This document shows positions 11,001-18,954 of a stretch of DNA of 64,000 nucleotides, in pieces. Source of the DNA: WHSW01 sp963769945 (GTDB taxonomy: Bacteria; Actinomycetota; Thermoleophilia; Solirubrobacterales; 70-9); contig CAVYOA010000010.1 in the NCBI GenBank assembly GCA_963769945.1, positions 1 through 64,000 of the forward strand, written 5' to 3'. Each line of letters opens with the position of its first letter. The stretch's first letter is position 1. The notes below the pieces were generated by a model. That model saw nothing but the letters and a program-made list of their open reading frames with translations, was not told the DNA's origin and did not search any database. Both the position numbers and the translations under genes were made by a program.

Positions 11001-11441
11001 GTGCTCGAGCTCTCCCATGCAGCGCTTGACCATGCGCACCGAGTCGGCCTCGTCGTAGATCGTGAAGGCGCGCTTGTAGCCGAGGCGCTCGGCATCGCTG
11101 CGAAGGATGCGGGCGCAGGCCGAGTGGAAGGTGGTCACCCACATCGCGCGCGAGACGCCGCCGATCAATGCCGCGACGCGCTCGCGCATCTCGCTTGCCG
11201 CCTTGTTCGTGAACGTGATCGCGAGGATCTCGCTCGGGCGTGCGCGCCCCGTGGCCAGCAGCCAGGCGATGCGGTGCGTGAGCACCCGCGTCTTGCCCGA
11301 GCCGGCCCCGGCGAGCACCAGCAGGGGCCCCTCCGGGTGCGTCACGGCCTCGCGCTGGGCCGGATTGAGCTCGGCGAGCAGGCGCTCCTCGTAGTCGGCG
11401 CCGACCTGCGTCGGCGCTCCGTATGCGGCTTCGCTGCTCAC
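8062..11441 (-). CDS. UvrD/PcrA-type superfamily I DNA helicase, interrupted by an intein
   Basis: The two exteins add to about 760 residues, the normal UvrD/PcrA length. The N-extein (GTG 11441) has LNPAQREAV, Walker A AGAGSGKTRVLTHRIAW, TFTNKAASEM, TTFHSACARIL and the DEXX-like VLVDEYQDTN. The chain then reads LTVVGDDFQ and stops matching helicases. After the 366-residue intein it resumes with SVYSFRGADIRNILEFERDF (motif III), VLLEQNYRST, the UvrD-type motif V/VI region SLHNAKGLEYEAVFVIGCEEG and YVGVTRARELLCLTFA. A one-base deletion sits exactly at the N-extein/intein joint (near 10638), because TGT CTG should read TGT TCT. The helicase unwinds DNA 3'-5' in nucleotide-excision and mismatch repair. 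Motif III reads GDDFQ instead of the usual GD(D/E)DQ. It overlaps folD by 4 nt. Confidence 0.93.
9544..10640 (-). other. Intein inside the UvrD helicase (about 366 aa)
   Basis: The element begins with Cys (TGT 10640-10638) followed by SAEGTEVTMADG, matching splicing block A with Thr at position 6. It ends with DINVAGTHNFVANGLVTHN, blocks F and G with the penultimate His and terminal Asn, just before extein Ser (+1). Block B is seen as IVSTQDHMHFAG. The insertion point is between Gln and Ser of the helicase GDxxQS motif, a highly conserved ATPase site typical for inteins. The central part of about 230 residues has WVITTHENELDARM, TLLSLRYGLPTIPFVAR and LSFQHPHHLPG. I see no clear LAGLIDADG motif, so the type of any homing endonuclease is undecided. 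Codon use looks less GC-extreme than the exteins. Confidence 0.93.
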
Positions 11442-11486
11442 CCGTCCGAGGATAGAGCCGGATGCGGCGGGCGATCGCGGCTGCGA

Positions 11487-12221
11487 CTAGCCGCCGGCCG
11501 AGCTCGGACCCTGCTTCGGATGCAGCTCCTTGACCTCGCCCGTGGCGGGCTTTCCGTCGAGCTCGCGGATGCGCTCCTCGAGCCTCGAGAGGCGCTCTGA
11601 GAGGGCCTTGATCGCATCGGCGATCGGGTCCGGGAGATGGATCCAGTCGGCGTCGGGCCCCTCGGGTCGTTTGCCCTCGACGCGGACGGGGTGTCCGGGG
11701 TTGCCGACCACGGTCGAATTCGGCGGCACGTCCTCGATCACGACCGTGTTGGCGCCGACCTTGGCCCCGTGGCCGACGGTCACCGGGCCGAGCAGCTTCG
11801 CCCCGGACCCGATCGTGACGTCGTCGGAGACCGTCGGGTGGCGCTTGCCGCGAGCGAAGCCCGTGCCCCCCAGGGTGACGCCCTGGTACAGCGTGACCCG
11901 GTCGCCGATCTCGGCCGTCTCGCCGATGACGACCCCCGAGCCATGGTCGATGAAGAAGTCCTGGCCGATCTGCGCGGCAGGGTGGATCTCGATTCCCGTC
12001 ACGGCACGGCTGGCGAACGAGATCGTTCGCGGCACCAGCGGAACCCCGGCGTCATAGAGAGCATGCGAGACGCGATGGGTGAGCAGCGCCTGCACTCCCG
12101 CCCAGCTCGAGAGGATCTCGACCGTCCCGACCCCGCGCGCCGCCGGATCACGATCGCGCGCCGCGGCGACATCGCAGCCGATCTCACGAAGGACCTCTCG
12201 AACGGTACCCAGACCAAACAC
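11487..12221 (-). CDS. cysE: Serine O-acetyltransferase (CysE/EpsC type)
   Basis: Catalyses acetyl-CoA + L-serine to O-acetylserine, the committed step of cysteine synthesis. The core (about residues 60-180) is a left-handed beta-helix of hexapeptide repeats, with GIEIHPAAQIGQDFFIDHG (catalytic His), VVIGETAEIGDRVTLYQGVTLGG, RHPTVSDDVTIGSGAKLLG and GANTVVIEDVPPNSTVVG, all diagnostic. The chain is longer than the minimal EpsC form because of a charged coiled-coil-like tail (LSERLSRLEERIRELDG). The start is GTG 12221. It lies 11 nt downstream of the cysK stop, so the two form a cysK-cysE operon in which product and substrate channel between partner enzymes. Confidence 0.95.
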   Translation of the reverse strand: MFGLGTVREVLREIGCDVAAARDRDPAARGVGTVEILSSWAGVQALLTHRVSHALYDAGVPLVPRTISFASRAVTGIEIHPAAQIGQDFFIDHGSGVVIGETAEIGDRVTLYQGVTLGGTGFARGKRHPTVSDDVTIGSGAKLLGPVTVGHGAKVGANTVVIEDVPPNSTVVGNPGHPVRVEGKRPEGPDADWIHLPDPIADAIKALSERLSRLEERIRELDGKPATGEVKELHPKQGPSSAGG

Positions 12222-12232
12222 AGCTTCCGTCC

Positions 12233-13186
12233 CTAGTAGTCCATGAAGAATGGCAGCGACATGTAGCGCTCACCGCCGTCGCAGGCGATCGTGACGATGC
12301 GCTTGCCTTCCATCTCGGGTCGGGCGGCGACCGCGAGGGCTGCGTGCAGGCCGGCACCGGCGGAGATCCCGATCAGCAGACCCTCGTGCTGGGCCGCGTC
12401 GCGGGCCGAGTGCAGGGCCTGCTCGTCGCCGACGCCGATGACCTCGTCGATCACGTCGCGATCGAGCACCTGCGGCACGAACCCGGCGCCGATGCCCTGA
12501 ATCTTGTGCGGGCCCGCCACGCCGCCCGAGAGCACGGCCGAGGTCGCCGGCTCGACCGCGATCGCGAGAAAGCCGGGACGGCGCTGCTTGAGCACCTGTC
12601 CGACACCGGTGATCGTCCCCCCGGTGCCGACCCCGGTCACGATCGCATCGATCTCGCCGCCGGTGTCGCGCCAGATCTCCTCGGCGGTGGTGCGGCGATG
12701 TACCTCGGGGTTGGCGGGGTTCGAGAACTGCTGGGGCATGAAGGCGTCGCGCTCGGCGGCGATCTTCTCGGCGAGGCCGATCGCTTCTCCCATGCCACCC
12801 ATCGACGGTGTCTCGTGAACCTCGGCGCCGTAGGCGCGCAGGAGCTTGCCCCGCTCCCGGCTCATTCCTTCGGGGAGGGTGAGCACCAGCTCGTAGCCTC
12901 GCGCAGCACAGACCATCGCCAGGGCGATGCCGGTGTTGCCGCTCGTCGGCTCGACGATCGTGCCTCCGGGCGCAAGCAGGCCGTCGCGGACGGCAGCGTC
13001 GATCATCGCCACGCCGATGCGATCCTTGACCGAGCCACCGGGATTGAGGTATTCGAGCTTGGCGTAGACCGTCGCCGGCAGCCCCTGCGAGAGGCGGCCG
13101 AGCTCGACCAGCGGGGTCTGCCCGACGACCGCCGAAGCCTCCTTGGCCGGCGGTCGAATTTCGGCGCCCTGCTCGCTCGAATCCAC
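12233..13186 (-). CDS. cysK: Cysteine synthase A (O-acetylserine sulfhydrylase)
   Basis: A PLP enzyme converting O-acetylserine and sulfide to cysteine. The PLP-binding Lys lies in LNPGGSVKDRIG. The substrate-binding loop EPTSGNTGIALAMV and the phosphate-binding loop GVGTGGTITGVG are intact, as is the Ser of GLLIGISAGAGL that contacts the pyridine. The 317-residue length is standard. The GTG 13186 start gives MDSSEQGAEI, a slightly longer N-terminus than usual. It is first in the operon with cysE. An Rrf2/CymR-type regulator is encoded 5 kb away beyond an accessory block, a plausible regulator of this operon. Confidence 0.95.
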   Translation of the reverse strand: MDSSEQGAEIRPPAKEASAVVGQTPLVELGRLSQGLPATVYAKLEYLNPGGSVKDRIGVAMIDAAVRDGLLAPGGTIVEPTSGNTGIALAMVCAARGYELVLTLPEGMSRERGKLLRAYGAEVHETPSMGGMGEAIGLAEKIAAERDAFMPQQFSNPANPEVHRRTTAEEIWRDTGGEIDAIVTGVGTGGTITGVGQVLKQRRPGFLAIAVEPATSAVLSGGVAGPHKIQGIGAGFVPQVLDRDVIDEVIGVGDEQALHSARDAAQHEGLLIGISAGAGLHAALAVAARPEMEGKRIVTIACDGGERYMSLPFFMDY

Positions 13187-13313
13187 CCCGTCACGGTAGC
13201 CGCAAGCGCGGGCTCACGGGTCGGCCGGACGAGGCGCCGCTCCTGTCTCTAGGCTTGCGCAGCCAATCGACGACGATCTTGCGGCGCGGCAACGCCGCGG
13301 CAAAAGGAGACGA

Positions 13314-13718
13314 ATGTCCAGCTCAAGCAAGAGGACCCGCTTTCGCGCCTTCGCTGTCATCGCTGCCTGCGTCGCAGCCCTCGGCTTTGCCGCCTGCGGA
13401 GACGACGACGAGGAGACGACGACCACGCCCGCGGCCGAGGAGACCACCACCGAAACGACCGGGGACACCGGCGAGCTCGACACCGCCGATGCCGGGGCGC
13501 TTCGCGACCAGTTCAACCAGCAGCTGATCACGGTGCTGACGCAGCAGCAGAACCTGACCGAGGCCCAGGCTGAGTGCGCGATCGAAGAGCTCGAGTCAAC
13601 GGTCAGCGACGACGAGCTGCAAGCAGCGATCCTCGAGGCGGCCGAGAGCGGCGAGGCGCCCCAGGACCTGATCGATGCCGGCTTCGACGCCGGACAGGCC
13701 TGCGCCGACGCCGAGTAA
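13314..13718 (+). CDS. Small acidic lipoprotein
   Basis: ATG 13314 has a strong ribosome site (AAAGGAGA, 5-nt spacing). The 134-residue product has a positively charged N-terminus, a hydrophobic stretch (FAVIAACVAALGFAACG) and a lipobox LGFAAC, so Cys about residue 22 should be lipidated and the protein anchored outside the membrane. A Glu/Thr-rich linker (DDDEETTTTPAAEETTTET) leads to a helical domain with DQFNQQLITVLTQQQNLTEAQ and two further Cys. No family is recognised. It is divergent from cysK and stands alone. Confidence 0.85.
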   Translation: MSSSSKRTRFRAFAVIAACVAALGFAACGDDDEETTTTPAAEETTTETTGDTGELDTADAGALRDQFNQQLITVLTQQQNLTEAQAECAIEELESTVSDDELQAAILEAAESGEAPQDLIDAGFDAGQACADAE

Positions 13719-13899
13719 CCGCGCCCGGGCGGAACCGTGCTCGCGCCGAGTTCGAGCGTCGGTCGTCGCCGTCGTAGGCGACCATTTTACAGCCGATAAC
13801 GCCCTGGAGCGAGGCCGCGAACGGGCAGGGCTTCCTTGTTTCCTCCGGCGCGCGCGCTCCTATAGAACGACTTCACCCTCGCCCAGGCGCCGTGGCGAC

Positions 13900-14274
13900 G
13901 CTCGGAGATCCGCCCGACGACCTCGGCATTCGTCGATCACGGGCTCCAGAATCGCCGCCTCCGCAGTGACCACCAGCGACATCGCCAACCGCACGGTCGA
14001 CGCAGACGACCTCAACGGCGCCGACCGCTCCGGGTCGATCTCGGTCGGCGCGATCTCCCACGGCCGCTGCGCAACGATCACGGGCAGCAGTCAGCGGCGC
14101 TGAGGCCGGCGACGTTGCCATGCTCACCACCAACGGCTCGATCCCGTCGGGGATGATGATCTTCGCGCAGCGGGCACTCACCGACCAGGTGCACATCAAG
14201 ATCTGCAACCTCACCGGGCGCCGACCTCGGCCGCGATCAGTGACCTCCCGGTTCGAGTGGTGACGATCCACTGA
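13900..14274 (+). pseudogene. Fragment of a small secreted protein, paralogous to those at 16.2 and 17.1 kb
   Basis: In changing frames the DNA encodes SRIAASAVTTSDIANRTVDA, SISVGAISHGRC, and then PSGMMIFAQRALTDQVHIK with ICNLTG, ending in LPVRVVTIH and a stop at 14272-14274. The repeated I-x-D-x-x-x-x-V-x-x-x-D-L pattern resembles the low-complexity repeats that follow the LTGGVAYAANTVF leader in the two neighbours. The leader itself and a ribosome site are missing. At least two frame changes occur near 14095 and 14215. This is either a truncated relic or a gene damaged by indels. Function unknown. Confidence 0.4.
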
Positions 14275-14307
14275 GCCTCAAACCTCCGAGTCGAACGTCC
14301 ATAGCCA

Positions 14308-15530
14308 CTAGCTCAGGATCGCATCCTGCCCGTTGGGAACTTTCGATGCGGCGCCCTGTTGCCCTGCCCTGTGCGCCGCACGGGCGAGGTAGGCGTCGAG
14401 CAGGCCCGCGGCCTCCTCCTCGTTGCCCGGCATCAGGTGTCCGTAGCGGTCGAGCGTGATCCCGATATTGGCGTGGCCCATGTAGGTCGAGAGCGCCTTC
14501 GCGTTGACGCCCGCCGCGATCATCAGCGAGGCGAACGTGTGGCGGCACTCGTGCAGGTGATCCGCTTGAGGCCCTTCGACTCCCAGGCGAGGTCGGCGCT
14601 CTTCGAGAGCCGCCGCGGCAGGAACGGGCTCGCCTGGCCGAATACCAGGCCCTCTCCCCCGCTCCTCAGCCGGTGCTCATCCAGGTAGTCGCGCAGCACG
14701 CCGGCGATCGGTACCGAGCGGCGCCCTGCGCGGCTCTTGAGGCCGATCGGTCCCTCGACCATGTCCCAGGCCGCTCGACGCGGATGACGCCGGCAGCGAG
14801 GTCGACGTGCTCCCAGAGCAGCGCCATGAGCTCGCCGCGGCGCAGGCCCCGCGTACATCGCCGTCGCCCAGATCGGTCGGTCGGCTCGATTCAGCGCCTG
14901 GATCAGCTTCTCGGCCTCGTCCGGTGAGGCGATTCGGTCGCGCCCACCGGTGAATCGCGGCAGCTCGAGCCCACGCGTCGGGTTGACCGCTACCTCGCCT
15001 CGGTTCACGGCCCGGCGATAGATCGCCCGCAGCGGGTTGAGCACGGTGCTGATCGTGCTCGGTGCGCAGGTGCTTGCGCCTGGAGCTCGTCGGCGAAGTC
15101 CTGAACGTCGATCACGCGGAGTTCGGTGAGCTTCGTAGACCGAACGCCGGCAGCACTTCTCGGCGCATGGCCTTCTCGATAGCCGCGGATCGCGCTCGGC
15201 TTGTAGGACTCGCCCGAGCGGTTCTGGATGAGACCTGCGAGCGCGCCCTCCTCCCACGCACGCCACGCTTCCTCGATCGTCGTCGGCGTAGGTGCGCGCA
15301 TCGTGTCCTTCGCACGGCTGTCTGCGCATCGCTGCGCCACGCCTTCGCGGCGGCGATCGTCGGAAAGACCTTGCGGATGCGCTCTGCCCTCCCGATTGGA
15401 CCACACCGACGCCCGATAGCTCGGCTGGCAGCCGCACCGGCCGCCGCTCGAGGAGCGGTTGCGGAAAGAGCACGATTGAGGATGAGGACGATCGGCAGCA
15501 GCAGCGCCGGGTAGCTGACGACGAGTAGAC
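14308..15530 (-). CDS. Tyrosine recombinase (phage-type integrase), frameshifted
   Basis: Reconstructed across at least six frame changes. The N-terminal part has RIRKVFPTIAAAKAWRSDAQ and the SAM-like domain TIEEAWRAWEEGALAG and VIDVQDFADELQAQ. The catalytic domain shows WATAMYAG with the first Arg in the next frame (RRGELMALLW), VEGPIGLKSRAGRRSVPIAG, the HxxR box in HECRHTFASL (frame-corrected), MGHANIGITLDRYGH with the nucleophile Tyr, and LMPGNEEEAAGLL. These enzymes integrate and excise mobile elements at att sites. The start is uncertain: SYRASVWSNREGRA near 15430 is clearly inside the gene. It lies in the accessory block between cysK and rrf2. No flanking tRNA or clear att pair was found. 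Confidence 0.75.
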
Positions 15531-15663
15531 TGTGAGGCTCTGTCGTGGGCTGGTAGTCCGGGGTGTCTGTGCTCGGTCCACGTAGAAGCCGTCCCAATAC
15601 CGCACGTGTCGGGTCGCTCGGGGTCGGCGTGCCACCCGAGCAGGCGTTGAGGGTGGTTCTGCC

Positions 15664-16084
15664 ATGAGCAGGACGGTCTCAAGAGCCCCGGTCTGTGCGC
15701 CAGTTGACACCAATGCGAACATGCGTTCGGTGAGCGCCGGCGCCAGCCCCTATGCCCTGTTCCTCCGCTCGATCGAGCGCCGGTCGTTGGCTGCAGGCCG
15801 AGGCTGCGGCTCGCGAGCTGGGGCGACTGGACAGCCACGACGCGCTCGCGCTGGTGCTGCTCATGCGGGAAACGGGCGACGAGCGATACGAGCGCGCTGT
15901 GGTCCGTTGGCTCGGTCAGTGGCTCACCGACAACTCCGAGGTCGGGCTGGAGTTCGCCGCAGAACTCGCTGGAACCCTTGAGGCGCTGCAAGGTGCGTCG
16001 CCGGATGTTGCGCGAGCGCAGGTGGCGGTGATGCTGCGCCATGCGGGGAGCGCGGCGGCGGCCGAAGTACTCGAGCGGTGGTGA
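15664..16084 (+). CDS. Small hypothetical protein next to the integrase
   Basis: From ATG 15664 the first frame reads MSRTVSRAPV and SAGASPYALFLRSIE. One indel near 15780 then moves to a frame with AEAAARELGRLDSHDALALV, RETGDERYERAVVRWLGQW, GLEFAAELAGTLEALQG and a stop at 16084. The predicted protein is an all-helical, Ala/Leu/Arg-rich chain of about 140 residues. Short proteins with this kind of opening (FLRSIERRSL) sit next to integrases in other actinobacteria as far as I recall, but I know no function. It is divergent from the integrase gene with about 130 nt between. Confidence 0.55.
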
Positions 16085-16118
16085 GCTCGGAACTCGTCCA
16101 ATCCCATCGGCTGCCCGC

Positions 16119-16149
16119 TTGACATCGACTCTCGATGAGGGAGAGTGAC
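16119..16149 (+). promoter_or_regulatory. Promoter with palindromic operator in the spacer
   Basis: TTGACA (16119-16124) is followed 16 nt later by GAGAGT as a poor -10. The spacer holds a perfect 6-bp inverted repeat, CATCGA-CTC-TCGATG (16123-16137). An almost identical unit occurs at 17038. A palindrome between -35 and -10 is typical of MerR-type activation or simple repression; which applies is inference. Confidence 0.5.
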
Positions 16150-16175
16150 ATGGCCCGATCACAGAGGAGACCGCC

Positions 16176-16547
16176 ATGCGAGACCGTGCCCATCGCGTCA
16201 TTGTCCACCTTCGAGCTCAATGGATGGGGGCGCTGGCTCTGTTCCTCGTTCTCACCGGCGGCGTCGCCTACGCCGCCAACACGGTCTTCAGCACGGACAT
16301 CGTCAACAACCAGGTCTATTCCGCGGACGTCCGCAACGACGCTTTGGGGAACGGCGGGCTCGCAGCACGTCGACCTCAAGGCCGGCTCGGTGAGATCTTC
16401 GAGGTGGGAGCGGATTCGCTGCTGGGCGGCGACATCGATGAGTCGAACTGCTCGAGCTCGCCTGGGTCACCGTCACGAGTGGTTTCTGACGTGCGCTCAA
16501 AAAGACGACGGGTGTCGACGCCGACGCGCACCGTCTTCGGCGAGTAA
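16176..16547 (+). CDS. Small secreted or membrane-anchored protein, paralogue of the 17.1-kb gene
   Basis: ATG 16176 follows CAGAGGAGA with 6-nt spacing. The N-terminus MRDRAHRVIVHLRAQWMGAL and LFLVLTGGVAYAANTVFSTD is a clear signal peptide or single membrane segment. A repeat-like region follows (DIVNNQVYSADVRNDALGNG) with the I-V-N-x-x-V-Y-x-x-D-V-R-N-D pattern. The frame is intact to about residue 65; thereafter the sequence (SPSRVVSDVRSKRRRVS) looks shifted, and the family-like C-terminus is not recovered. The same upstream 75 nt, including promoter and ribosome site, occur at 17.03 kb, so this is a recent duplication. Function unknown. Confidence 0.6.
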   Translation: MRDRAHRVIVHLRAQWMGALALFLVLTGGVAYAANTVFSTDIVNNQVYSADVRNDALGNGGLAARRPQGRLGEIFEVGADSLLGGDIDESNCSSSPGSPSRVVSDVRSKRRRVSTPTRTVFGE

Positions 16548-17037
16548 CGCAGCTGATCGCAGTCGTCGATCACCGCGTCGACTCGTGACTGGGTGAGCTC
16601 GCCTACGACGTGACAAGAGCAACGACGACAAGGAGTAAGACATCGCAGCGGATCTAAAGACGGTCGCCCAGTAGGCGTTTCGGACAATCGGCAGTAGAAG
16701 TCGCCTGCCTAGTGGGGGCGCAATCAAAGCCACGGCGGGGATTCTCCTTCCGGATGTAGAGCAGGCTGACGCGGCGACCCGCAACGCTACGAATGCGGGG
16801 TCCTCGGCAGACGGCAGCTTCTTGACGATCCCGCGCTATCTCATTACGACGACGAGTCCGGAGACTGTGCACGACACGTTCATCGGCACTTTTTTCGGCG
16901 GACCGGAGCAGCCTCGACTTGTGTGCGACGGCTTCACGGACGACTGGAACGCTTCGAAACAATCCGAGCTGCACTTCATCAGGATCGACGGGCTCACTGG
17001 GGGATCGAAGGCTAGGTACATTCGATCGCACGCCCGC
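16548..17037. other. Stretch without a confidently assigned gene
   Basis: Between the two paralogous small-protein genes the plus strand contains an open frame from 16822 with LTIPRYLITTTSPETVHDTF, IGTFFGGPEQPRLVCDGF and ELHFIRIDGLTGG. This has coding-like composition but no ribosome site and no family I recognise. It may be the displaced C-terminus of the preceding gene. The minus-strand frame across this DNA is a shadow of the repeated promoter and leader. Confidence 0.3.
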
Positions 17038-17069
17038 TTGACATCGACCCTCGATGACGGGAGAGTGAC
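17038..17069 (+). promoter_or_regulatory. Second copy of the promoter with palindromic operator
   Basis: TTGACA (17038-17043), the inverted repeat CATCGA-CCC-TCGATG (17042-17056) and GAGAGT 17 nt after the -35. It differs from the copy at 16119 by one substitution in the loop and one inserted base after the palindrome. The compensation-free loop change suggests that only the arms matter. Confidence 0.5.
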
Positions 17070-17095
17070 AGGGCCCGATCACAGAGGAGACCGCC

Positions 17096-17798
17096 ATGCG
17101 AGTCCGAGCCAGTCGTGTCCTTGTCCACCTGCGACGAGCAGTGGATGGGGGCGCTGGCTCGTGTTCCTCGTCCTCACCGGCGGCGTCGCCTACGCCGCCA
17201 ACACGGTCTTCAGCACGGACATCGTCAACGACGAGGTCTATACCGCGGACGTCCGAAATGACAGCTTGGAGAATGGCGAGCTCGGAGCCGTCGACTTCGC
17301 AAGGCCCATCCTGCGGTGGGAGTCTTCCGAGGTTGCGAACGCCTCGATCGAGAGACGGCGATCTCGGCGCCTCGGCGCGCGGCGCGCGCGCCTTCGCGCT
17401 TGTACGGGGAGTCAGTTGTCGGGAACCCGGAGTCGACTCATGCGCGCTTCATCGCAACAAGCGAGTTCGTGCGTTCTCAACGCCGTGCAACTGTCGGCCG
17501 CCGGAGCGCAAGCTTCTGCGGCGGGGGCGATGGCAGCAGCGCCCGGAGCGGTTCACTCATCGAGTCGTTCCTCGAAGTAGCGCCAAGCGAGTCTTGGTCG
17601 CCGCGGGTGACTCGCGTGATCACTGGGCGCAATGCGCTCGCGGGGCTCGGTTACAAGCCACGTGCGATGATGGTTCGAGCCGCTGAGTTTGAGATCGCTA
17701 CGGTGATTTCCGGCCCAACGTCCGTAGACCTGACGACGACTTGTCCAGGCGATCCTTATTCCGTAGTACGACTGCGCCGGCGGTCCGATAATCGCTAA
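17096..17798 (+). CDS. Small secreted protein, second copy, frameshifted
   Basis: Starts MRVRASRVLVHL at ATG 17096 with the same AGAGGAGA ribosome site as its twin. A one-base change near 17135 shifts into FLVLTGGVAYAANTVFSTDI, VNDEVYTADVRNDSLENGEL and GAVDFARPILRW. The C-terminal half is scrambled by further indels. In alternating frames I read GGDGSSARSG, VTRVITGRNALAGLGYKPRA and SVDLTTTCPGDPY. Leader plus repeat identity with 16176 is high, and divergence increases toward the 3' end. It is probably exported; no function can be assigned. Confidence 0.5.
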
Positions 17799-18010
17799 AC
17801 GGCAGGGCCGAGCGCCCCTGGGTGTTCCGAGGCGATGTCGGGTGCGTCCTGCTCGGCGGCTTGCTGACCATCGGGGAGAGAAAAACGGACAGGCGCGGTG
17901 TCCGTAAACGCTAAGCGGCATGGTTCCGGGCGCCCCCTGGTAGGAACACCGCAATCCGTCCGTCCTGCCGCTCCGGTGTTCCGAGGGGATGTCGGGTGGT
18001 CCTGATCGGC
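17791..18010. repeat. Imperfect direct repeat with an internal hairpin in the second copy
   Basis: The string CGCTAARCGGCAKGG...GCGCCCC(C)TGG...GGTGTTCCGAGGCGATGTCGG occurs at about 17792-17858 and again at about 17909-18010. The second copy carries about 32 extra bases that create a 9-bp inverted repeat, GGAACACCG (17943-17951) with CGGTGTTCC (17974-17982). No gene is evident here. It could be an attachment-site remnant of the neighbouring integrase element or a partial duplication. Confidence 0.5.
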
Positions 18011-18016
18011 GCCCCC

Positions 18017-18320
18017 TCACAGCCGCTCCACCGCGGTCTCAGGCGCGCGGTCCTGCTTGACCTGGGCTGCCGCGCGCTGACTCTCCTCACGTCGCTCGCG
18101 ACCTGCCCAGTGCGGCAGCGGAGCGTCGACCGTAAGTCCGTCGCGAACGGCGTTTCGGAGCTGGCGAGCAATCTCAGCGAGTGGGTGCGAGTCGGTGAGG
18201 TTCTCAGACGGACGAGTACCGCCCGGACAGTCGTGGCCCACGGGACAGTCCTGGGACAGTCGGCGACCCTCCCCATCGGAAACAACCGGACGCAATCGGA
18301 CAGCAACCGCTTGACCAAGC
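18017..18320 (-). CDS. Possible C-terminal fragment of an unknown protein
   Basis: The minus frame ending at 18017 reads SQDCPVGHDCPGGTRPSENL, TDSHPLAEIARQLRNAVRDG and PLPHWAGRERREESQRAAAQ. Two Cys-containing CPxGxDCPGG motifs and a helical region look protein-like. The frame has no start or ribosome site of its own and merges upstream into the antisense of rrf2. It is probably the tail of a gene truncated by rearrangement at the end of the accessory block. Not recognised. Confidence 0.25.
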
Positions 18321-18347
18321 GGAATCCGGCTCCGACACGGTCGTGAT

Positions 18348-18746
18348 CTAGATGTGGTACATGCCCGCCCCGCCCTCCTCGGCTTCGCGGCGGGCGATGT
18401 CGGCGATGGTGGTGCGGCTGAACACGTCGCGCATCGATTCGACGCCCTCCTTCCAGATCCCGCCGGCCTCGCGGGCCTCCTCGCCGACGCGGCCGTCGAG
18501 TGCCTGGACGACCTCCAACACGGTGATCTCCTCCGGCGGACGGGCAAGGCGATACCCGCCCTTGACGCCGCGTTGGCTGGTCAGCAACCCGTCACGACGC
18601 AGGGTCGAGAACAGCTGCTCGAGGAACTGAACGGGCATCGCACGACGCTCGGCGACCTGTGCGATCGGAACCGGATGCTCGCCCGATCTCGCCAACTCGG
18701 CCATCGCAACCACGGCGTAGCGCGACTTCGAGGTGACGGAGATCAT
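18348..18746 (-). CDS. Rrf2-family transcriptional regulator, CymR-like (no Fe-S cysteines)
   Basis: A complete 132-residue Rrf2 protein: winged-helix opening ISVTSKSRYAVVAMAELARS, recognition helix region IAQVAERRAMPVQFLEQLFS, wing GVKGGYRLARPPEEITVLEV, dimerisation helix and a C-terminal MYHI. It contains no cysteine, so it cannot ligate an Fe-S cluster like IscR or NsrR. That fits CymR, which in Firmicutes represses cysteine genes in complex with CysK. Given cysK-cysE 5 kb away, a sulfur-metabolism role is inferred. It is divergent from the response regulator at 18955. Confidence 0.85.
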   Translation of the reverse strand: MISVTSKSRYAVVAMAELARSGEHPVPIAQVAERRAMPVQFLEQLFSTLRRDGLLTSQRGVKGGYRLARPPEEITVLEVVQALDGRVGEEAREAGGIWKEGVESMRDVFSRTTIADIARREAEEGGAGMYHI

Positions 18747-18847
18747 CGCGACCGGTTTCTAGCGGATCGGTGGCAAAAACCTCGCTCGTACCGGTCACCG
18801 TGGTTTGCGTTCGGTCGGGCCCGGCTAGGATGGCCTCGGTTCGAACG

Positions 18848-18938
18848 GGGCCGCACCTGCGGCCGAGCTTTGCCAACGGGCCGCGACCTGCGGCCGAGCT
18901 TTGCCGGTTTGAGACCTCCGAAGCCCCACCGGCTTCGG
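18848..18938 (+). repeat. Tandem repeat plus hairpin in the leader of the response-regulator gene
   Basis: Twenty bases, ACCTGCGGCCGAGCTTTGCC, occur at 18855-18874 and 18886-18905, each preceded by GGGCCGC. They are followed by an 8-bp hairpin, CCGAAGCC-CCACC-GGCTTCGG (18918-18938), ending 16 nt before the ATG at 18955. This could be an operator pair or a 5' leader structure. The aptamer core of a c-di-GMP riboswitch is absent. Confidence 0.5.
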
Positions 18939-18954
18939 CACAGAGAGATAGGAA

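Noticed and set aside
15530..15664. tRNA gene or attB site beside the integrase
   Set aside because: No cloverleaf or CCA-ending tRNA 3' half could be formed in the intergenic DNA.
18848..18938. Possible c-di-GMP riboswitch because of GCTTTGCC strings
   Set aside because: The GGCAAACC and GACGCAAAGC core segments and the two-hairpin order are absent in either orientation.
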